Assembly (NCBI GenBank): GCA_963823945.1
Contig: CAWGNK010000006.1
Location: 1-64,000, forward strand
Reading direction: 5' to 3'
DNA length: 64,000 bases
DNA from: Bog-793 sp963823945
Lineage (GTDB): Bacteria; Actinomycetota; Acidimicrobiia; Acidimicrobiales; Bog-793
Shown: one piece after another, positions 8,924 to 17,478 of the stretch
Layout of the letters: each line of letters starts with the position of its first letter
Numbering within the stretch: position 1 is the first letter of the stretch
Notes under the pieces: model-generated
Told to the model about the DNA's origin: nothing
Databases searched by the model: none
What the model saw: the letters and a program-made list of their open reading frames with translations, nothing else
Program-made: the position numbers and the translations under genes

Positions 8924-10271
8924 GCCGCCCGCTCGATCCCGGTGAACAGCACCGCCACCCGTTCGGTGGGTGCCACCGCGCCCACAGCCATCAGTTCGAC
9001 GAGCCCGGCGAGCCCGGCCGAGCCGGTGGCACTGACGGCGTAACCGGCCTCGCGGCCGAGCTTGTGCGCGCCGACGAGACGGGCCTCGTCGACGACGACG
9101 GACTCACCGCCCGTCTCGAGCATGGCGGCCACGACCGCCAGCCAGTCGTAGGTCTCGTCGTCGAGGATCCCCTCGGCGACACTGTGCGGCTCGGATTCCC
9201 AGGGCCACATGAACACGGAGCGCCGCTTGGCGGCCGAGGCGAGGACCCGGGCGAGCGCGTCCGGGTCAGACGAGTCGGCGAGCTCTTCGCGCACCCGCTT
9301 CCAAGCGCGCTCGAGCGGATGGGCGGCGGCGGTCTGCACGGTGTGGAGCCGCGGCAGGTCTCCGAGCGCGCCGAGGGCGTGCGATTCGGCAAGCGCCTGG
9401 GCACAGCTGCTGGCCAGCGCTCCCCCACCCACCTGGACGACGAGGTGGTCGAGCGTCAGCCCGTCCCCCGCCAGCTGCGACACGAGCTCGTAGCCGAGGG
9501 TCTCGCCCCCCTCGATCGCCAGGCCGTTCAGGTTCCCCTGGCAGGTGAAGGCGAGGGCGCCCTTGTCGAGCTCGGCGAGCAGGCGCACATAGGTCGGGTC
9601 GCCACTAGCGCCGGGGCGGCGTTCGCACACGACGATCTCGGCGCCGAGTTCTCGGAGCCGCCGGACGATGCCTTCGTCGGCGCTGACGGGCACGAAGACC
9701 CGCAACGGCCAGCCGACCGCCGCCGCCACGACACCGGCGGCGAGGGCGGCGTTGCCGCAGCTCGCGACGGCGAGTGGCGGGCGCTCGGCCCGCGGGGCGA
9801 GCCCGAGCGCCCCGGCCACCTCGAGATGCAGGGCCACGCCCATCAGATGGCGCGCCTTGTGTGAGCCGGCGACGTTGCCGGTCTCGTCCTTCACCCACAC
9901 GCCCCCCGGCTCGGCGAATCCGAGGGCGTCCGAAAGGACGTCGCTGCGCGCGAACGGCGTCTCCGAGAACCCGTGGCCGTCGACTCGGGCGACCGCCGAG
10001 TCGAGCCGGCGCACCAGCTCGACGAAGGCGCCGTCACTCATCCCACCGGCGAGCGCGCGGTGGTAGCTGTGGAGGAACCCCCGGTACGAGACGAAGGGGC
10101 AGGGATCGGCCGCCCCCGAATCGGGGAAGCGCAGTCCGTCCGTGGCGAGGTCGCGGCGCAGCACGTGGTCGACGTCCCCGTCGCGGTGACGCGGGCAGCG
10201 AAATGGGTAGGGGTCACGCGGCCCGGGCGAGGAGGCGCAGCCGGCACAGACGAGCTTACTCGCCGGGGTGC

Positions 10272-10275
<4 letters not shown>
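8920..10275 (-). CDS. PLP-dependent enzyme, fold type II (threonine synthase-like)
   Basis: This 451-residue protein begins with a short segment of paired cysteines (CAGC near residue 10, then FRCPRH), like the zinc-ribbon-like N-terminus of some threonine synthases. The PLP lysine lies in VKDETGNVAGSHKARHLMG. ASCGNAALAAG is the phosphate/substrate loop, and VQVGGGALASS is the glycine-rich cofactor-phosphate loop. Chemically such enzymes do beta- or gamma-eliminations on amino acids. Overlaps of 4 bp with both neighbours place it in the purine operon. In E. coli the equivalent position is held by diaminopropionate ammonia-lyase (ygeX), but this sequence is not close to YgeX. A role in ammonia release from an amino-acid intermediate is inference. 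Confidence 0.82.
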
Positions 10276-11769
<1,494 letters not shown>

Positions 11770-12003
11770 CTTCCTCCTCCGTGTTGCTTCCTCGCGACGA
11801 TCCCCTCGCCGCTGCCAGCCGCACCTGAGGTCCCCGAGCCTCCTTCGACTGCTCCGTGCACCAGTCTTATCCGACAATCATGGCCGGGCTTCCGCCCGGC
11901 CCTTCCCTCACCACGGGACGGCTCGCCCGCCCGGGCATCTACCCGCCTGCGCACCCTGGTGACCACACGGGTTCCCCAGGCGCGCGGAGGCGGGCCGGAC
12001 AGG

Positions 12004-12038
12004 GCGGTGGCCCCCGCGCAAAGCGCGGGGGCCACCGC
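12004..12038 (-). terminator. Strong GC-rich hairpin downstream of the permease gene
   Basis: A perfect 16-bp inverted repeat (12004-12019 with 12023-12038) closes a 3-base AAA loop, 8 bp after the permease stop. It has no U-tract, as is common for terminators in high-GC actinobacteria. It separates the permease from the PLP-enzyme operon, which starts at 11769. Confidence 0.75.
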
Positions 12039-12045
12039 TATCTGC

Positions 12046-13512
12046 CTAGGCAGAGTGCTTTGCGACCTCCTTGGGAACCGAACGGAACGACAGCGCGAAG
12101 TAGATGACCGCGCTGACGATCATTCCGAAGGCCCAGCTGAAGTCGGCACCGTAGAAGTGGTTCGACAACGGCGACGAGTACGAGGGCACGTAGAACTGCG
12201 CCTCGATCCACATCATCGCCGCGAACATTCCAGCTCCCAGCGACACCAGCGCCTTCCAGTTGAAGCCGCCGTTACGCCAGTACAGACCACCCTTCTTCGC
12301 CGCCAGTGAGGCGAACTCGTAGCGGCCGCGCCGGAGCCAGTAGTCGACGATGTAGACGCCGAACCACGCACCGAGCCAGACCACGATGTAGTCCAGGAAC
12401 CCTGATAGGTCCGTGTAGAAGTTCCCCTTGAAGATCACGAGGGCCGTCACGGCGCCGGAAATGACGGTGTCGATGACGACGCAGACCCACCGCTTGGCCG
12501 GGAGGCCGAGCGCCTGGAGGGTAACCCCCGAGGAGTACATGTCGAGGGTGTTGATCGCGAACAGCTGCGGGAGCGCCAGGATGAGGAACGGCCAGAAGAA
12601 CCAGCTGGCGAAGGCGGCAGGAACGGCGGCAGCGGCCGTGACCTGCGGACTCACAAGGAACGCCGCCGCGCCGAGGAGCTCGAGCAGGATCGACGGGATG
12701 GCCCCGCCGAGAGTCGCGGCCCAGAACGTCTTCGCCGGGGGTGTGTCGGCCGGGAGGTAGCGGGAGTAGTCCGCCGCGTTCTCCGTCCAACCGAGACCGC
12801 CAGCCGAGACGATGAGCACGAGTGCTCCCGTCCACAGCCACCACGACGTGTTCTGGTGCAGGCTCGTCACGTGCGCGTGCGGAATGACCAGGCACGCCAT
12901 GATGGCGAAGACCACGATGAACACGAAGGACAGGTAGCGAAGGACCTTCGTGATCGTCGCGTGCCCGAGGAACGGCATGACGAACTGCACGAGAACCGCG
13001 AGGATGATCGCGATGGCCTTGCCGGTGTCATCGAGGTGGATCCCCTCATGGAAGAACATCGCCACGACGATGTACACCACGATCGCCAGGCCTTCGACCT
13101 CGAAGCCCACCTGGGTGATCCAGTTGAACAGGGACGGGGCGCGGTTGCCGTTGCGCCCGAAGGGCGCCCGGCTCACCATGAACGCCGTTGTTCCCGACCT
13201 CGGTCCAGAAAGGCTCGCCCAGCCGAGGAACACGTAGAAGACGTTGCCGACAAGGATCGCCAGGACCGCCTGCCAGAACGACAGCCCGAAGGAGACGATC
13301 AGGGCGCCGTAAACGAGGAACTCGACGTTCCAAATCGCCCCGGTCCACATCCAGAAGAGGCCCGCTGGGCGCAATTTCCGGTCGGCGTCGGCGACGTGCT
13401 CGATGCCCCGCTGCTCGAGTTTGAAGGCGCTATACCCCTCAACGGCTTCGCCACCCGGCATCGACGTCCCGCCTCCCGGCGGGCCGGAGCCCATGTCCAC
13501 ACCGTTGGCCAT
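12046..13512 (-). CDS. NCS1-family nucleobase permease (cytosine/purine/allantoin type)
   Basis: The ATG at 13512 gives 488 residues. About twelve membrane segments follow a hydrophilic N-terminus of about 55 residues. Family signatures include GWASLSGPRSGTTAFMVSRA in the TM2-TM3 area (where NCS1 carriers carry GxxxGxxxM..R features), GGLGWTENAADYSRYLP in the middle, and VVWLGAWFGVYIVDYWLRRG near the end. NCS1 carriers import bases such as cytosine, adenine, hypoxanthine, allantoin or hydantoins with H+ or Na+. It lies between the catabolic operon and a divergent guanine/8-oxoguanine deaminase-type gene, so a purine or its oxidised derivative is the likely substrate. A FadR/GntR-like operator candidate lies about 60 bp upstream of the start. 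Confidence 0.9.
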   Translation of the reverse strand: MANGVDMGSGPPGGGTSMPGGEAVEGYSAFKLEQRGIEHVADADRKLRPAGLFWMWTGAIWNVEFLVYGALIVSFGLSFWQAVLAILVGNVFYVFLGWASLSGPRSGTTAFMVSRAPFGRNGNRAPSLFNWITQVGFEVEGLAIVVYIVVAMFFHEGIHLDDTGKAIAIILAVLVQFVMPFLGHATITKVLRYLSFVFIVVFAIMACLVIPHAHVTSLHQNTSWWLWTGALVLIVSAGGLGWTENAADYSRYLPADTPPAKTFWAATLGGAIPSILLELLGAAAFLVSPQVTAAAAVPAAFASWFFWPFLILALPQLFAINTLDMYSSGVTLQALGLPAKRWVCVVIDTVISGAVTALVIFKGNFYTDLSGFLDYIVVWLGAWFGVYIVDYWLRRGRYEFASLAAKKGGLYWRNGGFNWKALVSLGAGMFAAMMWIEAQFYVPSYSSPLSNHFYGADFSWAFGMIVSAVIYFALSFRSVPKEVAKHSA

Positions 13513-13865
13513 CGTCGGACCTCCCTCCGTGCGCCTCAGAAAGGTCGGTCGGCCCTCGTCGTGCGCACTATCTAGTCGTACGACAACGTGTTTTGAACGC
13601 AACCAGGAACGAAACCTCCGGCAGCGTATCCCGTCAAGCGCTCTCCGGCTGGGGAAAGTGCAACCCCGTCCATGTGCTCTTGTGCGCGATTCCTGCCCCG
13701 GCGCAACGACGAGCCGGGCACCACCGGGCCCACAGTCGACCGGTCCCCCGCGGCCCCCTGTCCCCCGCTTCCGGAGCGTGGGTAGTCACAGATTGACCGG
13801 AGTCGCCGCCGACGCCACCTGAGAGGTGCTGGTCGGTCGTACCGGGGACGGCGATACTACGGGTC
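13513..13865. other. Divergent promoter region, permease / 8-oxoguanine deaminase-type gene
   Basis: These 353 bp separate two divergently transcribed genes and must hold both promoters. Apart from the palindrome at 13575-13584 and a GGAGGGAGGTCC-like ribosome site for the permease (complement of 13516-13527), no clear element was found. Confidence 0.45.
13573..13583. promoter_or_regulatory. Candidate GntR/FadR-type operator between permease and deaminase genes
   Basis: TAGTCGTACGA fits the FadR-subfamily consensus TNGTNNNACNA exactly and includes most of a perfect 10-bp palindrome, GTCGTACGAC (13575-13584). It lies 61 bp upstream of the permease start. No GntR regulator gene is in the window, so the assignment rests on the motif and position only. 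Confidence 0.4.
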
Positions 13866-15161
13866 GTGGCGGAGCGACTTGTCCTGCGGGGTGCGCGGGC
13901 CCCCGGCGACATCGCCGTGGAGGGAGGCCGCATCGCCGCCATCGGCGCCGTCGGGGCCCGTCCCGGCGACCGGGTGCTCCCCTGCGACGGTGCGCTCGTC
14001 ACCGCCGGGCTCATCAACTGCCACCACCACCTTTACCAGTGGCTGACCCGGGGACGGGCGACGGCCTGCGACCTCTTCACCTGGCTGCAGACCCTCTACC
14101 CCGTCTGGGGGAGGATCTCGGTCGAGGACACGGCGGCGGCGGCCCTCGTCGGGCTGGGCGAGCTCGCCCTTTCCGGGGCGACGACGGTGTCGGACCACCA
14201 CTACGTCGTGCCCCACGGCGACGACACGGTCTTCGACGCGATCGCCGGGGCGGCGCGCGCGGTCGGCGTCCGTCTGCAGCTCTGCCGTGGCTCGATGGAC
14301 CTCGGCGAGAGTGCGGGGGGGCTCCCTCCCGACTCCGTCGTGGAATCGATCGACGCCATCCTCGCCTCCACCGAGGCCGTCGCCGCCCGTCTCCATGACG
14401 GGGAACGGGTGATGATCTCCGTCGCCCCGTGCAGCCCGTTCTCCGTGACGACCGATCTCATGCGCGAGTCCGCCACGCTCGCCCGCCGTCTGGGATTGCG
14501 CCTGCATACCCACCTCGCCGAGACCCAGGACGAGGCGGCCCACTGCGAGGCACGCTTCGGCAAGCGCCCGTTGGCCTTGATGGAGGAGCTCGACTGGCTC
14601 GGCGACGACGTCTGGTTCGCCCACGCCATCCACCTCGACGCCGACGAGGTCGCCGTCGTCGGCCGCTTCCACACCGGCGTCGCGCACTGCCCGAGCTCGA
14701 ACGCCCGTCTCGCCGCCGGGCTGTGCCCGGTACGGGGCCTCCTCGACGCCGGCGCCCCCGTCGGGCTCGGCGTCGACGGTCCCGCCTCGAACGAGATGGG
14801 CGTCCTGCTGCCGGAGCTGCGCCAGGCGCTCTACCTCGCCCGCCTGCGGGAGGGGCGCGCCGACGCCCTGTCGCCCGCAGAGGCGCTGGCGCTCGCCACC
14901 GCGGGGGGCGCCGCCTGCCTCGGACGGGGCGACCTCGGCCGGCTCGAGGTGGGGGCGGCGGCCGACCTCGCCGTCTGGCCGCTCGACGACCTGGCCGACC
15001 TGCCGGACCCGGTCGACGGACTCGTGCTCGGTCCCGACCGCCGCGTCCGCCACCTCCTCGTCGCCGGCGAGACCGTCGTCGACGACGGGAGCCTCGTGGG
15101 CATCGACCTCGCGGCCGCCCACGCCAGCCTGGCGCGGCACGCCGCGAGGCTGTGGTCGTGA
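13866..15161 (+). CDS. Amidohydrolase of the 8-oxoguanine deaminase type
   Basis: The GTG at 13866 gives 431 residues. The HxH metal motif sits in INCHHHLYQWLTRG, followed by FTWLQTLYPVWGRIS, the combination typical of 8-oxoguanine deaminases and related guanine/hydroxyatrazine hydrolases. Other metal ligands are in LHTHLAETQDEA and FAHAIHLDADEV, and the catalytic Asp is in LGVDGPASNE. The enzyme would deaminate 8-oxoguanine (or guanine or isoguanine) to the corresponding dioxo- or trioxopurine. It is the first gene of a rightward group with a hydantoinase, an FAD subunit and an XdhD-like hydroxylase. Its gene ends 62 bp before the next start. Confidence 0.85.
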   Translation: MAERLVLRGARAPGDIAVEGGRIAAIGAVGARPGDRVLPCDGALVTAGLINCHHHLYQWLTRGRATACDLFTWLQTLYPVWGRISVEDTAAAALVGLGELALSGATTVSDHHYVVPHGDDTVFDAIAGAARAVGVRLQLCRGSMDLGESAGGLPPDSVVESIDAILASTEAVAARLHDGERVMISVAPCSPFSVTTDLMRESATLARRLGLRLHTHLAETQDEAAHCEARFGKRPLALMEELDWLGDDVWFAHAIHLDADEVAVVGRFHTGVAHCPSSNARLAAGLCPVRGLLDAGAPVGLGVDGPASNEMGVLLPELRQALYLARLREGRADALSPAEALALATAGGAACLGRGDLGRLEVGAAADLAVWPLDDLADLPDPVDGLVLGPDRRVRHLLVAGETVVDDGSLVGIDLAAAHASLARHAARLWS

Positions 15162-15223
15162 CGCTCGTGCCCGCAGACCCGGCGAAGGCGGCCGACCGGG
15201 GCGATGACCCAGGGAGTCACACC

Positions 15224-16630
15224 ATGCTGATCTACGGCGGGACCGTCATCGACGAAGTGGGCGAGCGGACCGCCGACGTGCGGGTCGGCGACGACGGCCG
15301 AATTGCCGAGGTGGCGGCGGGGCTCACGCCCCGCCCGGATGAGAAGGTCCACGACGCGACCGGCAAGCTCGTCCTGCCCGGGGGGATCGACCCCCACACG
15401 CACATGCAGCTGCCGGTCGGCGCGGTGCGCGTCTCGGACGACTTCGCCTCCGGCACGCGTGCCGCCGCGCTCGGCGGCACGACGACGATCATCGACTACG
15501 TCACGCCCGAGCGCGGCGAGGACCCGCTCGGCGCCGCGGCGCGGTGGCGGACCCTCGCGGAGCCCTCCGCGATCGACTGGGGCCTGCACCTCAGCTTCAC
15601 GGCCGTCGTGGACGAATCGGTCGTCGCGCAGGCCGTCGAGGACGGCATCACGTCGTTCAAGCTCTACCTCGCCTACCCCGACCGCCTGCAGGTCGACGAC
15701 GGCGCCGTCGTCGCGCTGATGCGCTCAGCGCGGCGCCAGGGAGCCCTCGTCACCCTGCACTGCGAGAACGGCGCGGCGATCGAGGAGCTCCGGCGGGAGG
15801 CGCTGGCGGAGGGGCGCACGGGGGTCATCGAGCACGCTCGCACCCGGCCGCCGCTGCTCGAGGCCGAGGCGACGAGCCGGGCCGCGGTGCTCGCCGAACT
15901 GACCGGCGCCGCGATCTACATCGTGCACGTCTCCTGCGCCGAGGCCCTGGCGGCGATCCGCGCCGCCCGGGAGCGCGGTGTCCGGATCCAGGCCGAGACC
16001 TGCCCGCAGTACCTGTTCCTCGACGAGTCGAGGCTCGAGGGCCCCGACGCCGAGGACTTCGTCTGCACCCCGCCGCTACGGCCCGTGCGGCACGCCGCCA
16101 GCCTGTGGGCGGGACTGGCCAACGGGTGGATCCAGACCATCGGCACGGACCACTGCCCGTTCACGCGGGCCGACCGCCGCGCCGGGACGGGCGGGCAGCC
16201 AGGGGGCGGTCACGACTTCACTCAGATCCCCGGCGGGCTCCCGGGGGTCGAGACCCGGCTCGCCCTCGTCTGGCAGGCTGTGCGCGAGGGGCGGATCACC
16301 GCCGCGGACTGGGTGCGGCTGTGCTGCACGGCGCCGGCGCAGGCCTTCGGGTTGTGGCCGCGCAAGGGCTCGCTCGCCGCCGGCGCCGACGCCGACGTGG
16401 TGGTCTGGGATCCCGAGCGGCGTCACGGGCTCGGGGCCGGGGACCTCGACATGGCCGTCGACCACTCCCCCTATGAGGGCATGGTCGCCACCGGCTGGCC
16501 CGAGCTGGTGCTGAGCCGGGGCCGGGAGATCGTGCGGGACGGGACCTTCGTCGGCGAGGCGGGCTGGGGCCGCTACCTCGCCCGGGCACCCCTCCCGTCC
16601 GACGGATCCGCGCCGGTGGGGGGACGTTAG
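15224..16630 (+). CDS. hyuA: Dihydropyrimidinase / hydantoinase family hydrolase
   Basis: The ATG at 15224 has an AGGGAG ribosome site 8 bp upstream and gives 468 residues, the normal family length. An in-frame GTG at 15158 overlapping the previous stop is less likely. Metal-site features are all present: DPHTHMQLP, the carboxylated lysine in FKLYLAYP, HCENG, YIVHVSCAEA and GTDHCPF. The enzyme opens cyclic ureide or amide rings. In E. coli the corresponding hyuA gene lies in the xdhD-ssnA-ygeW cluster, so a ring-opening step on a purine-derived imidazole or pyrimidine is proposed. It is co-directional with the genes on both sides (62 and 36 bp gaps). Confidence 0.9.
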   Translation: MLIYGGTVIDEVGERTADVRVGDDGRIAEVAAGLTPRPDEKVHDATGKLVLPGGIDPHTHMQLPVGAVRVSDDFASGTRAAALGGTTTIIDYVTPERGEDPLGAAARWRTLAEPSAIDWGLHLSFTAVVDESVVAQAVEDGITSFKLYLAYPDRLQVDDGAVVALMRSARRQGALVTLHCENGAAIEELRREALAEGRTGVIEHARTRPPLLEAEATSRAAVLAELTGAAIYIVHVSCAEALAAIRAARERGVRIQAETCPQYLFLDESRLEGPDAEDFVCTPPLRPVRHAASLWAGLANGWIQTIGTDHCPFTRADRRAGTGGQPGGGHDFTQIPGGLPGVETRLALVWQAVREGRITAADWVRLCCTAPAQAFGLWPRKGSLAAGADADVVVWDPERRHGLGAGDLDMAVDHSPYEGMVATGWPELVLSRGREIVRDGTFVGEAGWGRYLARAPLPSDGSAPVGGR

Positions 16631-16666
16631 GCTCGTTCCGACCCCTCCCGGGAGGTACAGCTCGAG

Positions 16667-17401
16667 ATGGTGGGCACCGCACAGTACTGGCGGCCGCAGT
16701 CGTTGGCAGAGGCGTTCTCGCTTCTCGAGAGCCCGACAGCGGCGGTGATCGGTGGGGGGACAAGCTTCAACGCCCGCGCCGGCGGCGACGCCGGCGAGGT
16801 GGTCGACCTGCAGGCGCTCGGCCTCGACATGATCGCCCGGCGGGCCGACGGGACCCTGGCGATCGGCGCCACGACGAGACTGCAAGAGATCGTCGATTCC
16901 GACGAGGTCCCCCCCGTCGTGCGGGAGGCCGCCCGCCGACAGGCGCCGAGCACCCTGCGGGCGCAGGCGACCATCGGCGGGTGCGTCGCGGGGGGCGAGT
17001 TCGACAGCGAACTGCTCGCCGCGCTCCTCGCCTACGGCGCCCACGTCGAGATCAGCCGCCGGGACGGCAGGTCCGAGATCGCACTCGAGGTGCTCTTCGC
17101 GCGGCTCCCGCTCGAGCACGGCGAGGTCATCACCTCCGTGTCGCTCGACACGCGCGGCACCGCCCATCTCGCCCGCACGGCGCGCACATCGGCCGACCGC
17201 GCCATCGTCGCGGCGGTCGCCCGCAATCTCGACGGCGAACGGCGGCTGGCGCTGGCGGGGGTGGCGGCCACGCCGATCGTCGTCGAGCCGCAGTCGATCG
17301 AGCGGCTCACCCCGCCCGGGGACTTCCGGGGATCGAGCGGGTACCGCCTCCACCTCGCCGCCGTGCTGAGCGCGCGTGCCCTCGCGGCGGTCGCGCGATG
17401 A
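16667..17401 (+). CDS. FAD-binding subunit of an XdhD-type molybdenum hydroxylase (YgfM-like)
   Basis: This is a 244-residue member of the CoxM/XdhB FAD domain family, shorter than the common 280-290 residues, like E. coli YgfM. Visible features are YWRPQSLAEAFSLLE, GGGTSFNARAGG, and a degenerate second FAD loop STLRAQATIGGCVAGGEFDSEL, where the usual TIGGN..AS..AD is partly lost. The GTG/ATGA overlap with the next reading frame (TGA at 17399-17401) suggests coupling to the XdhD-like gene. Its role is electron transfer from that subunit to a soluble or quinone acceptor. The altered loop may mean a different electron path from classical XDH; this is inference. Confidence 0.86.
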   Translation: MVGTAQYWRPQSLAEAFSLLESPTAAVIGGGTSFNARAGGDAGEVVDLQALGLDMIARRADGTLAIGATTRLQEIVDSDEVPPVVREAARRQAPSTLRAQATIGGCVAGGEFDSELLAALLAYGAHVEISRRDGRSEIALEVLFARLPLEHGEVITSVSLDTRGTAHLARTARTSADRAIVAAVARNLDGERRLALAGVAATPIVVEPQSIERLTPPGDFRGSSGYRLHLAAVLSARALAAVAR

Positions 17402-17478
17402 GCGGGCTGCGGGCGAACGGCGGGAAGACGGACAACGTGGCACGCGACCAGTCGGGCGCCAAGCGACGGGGAGAACTC

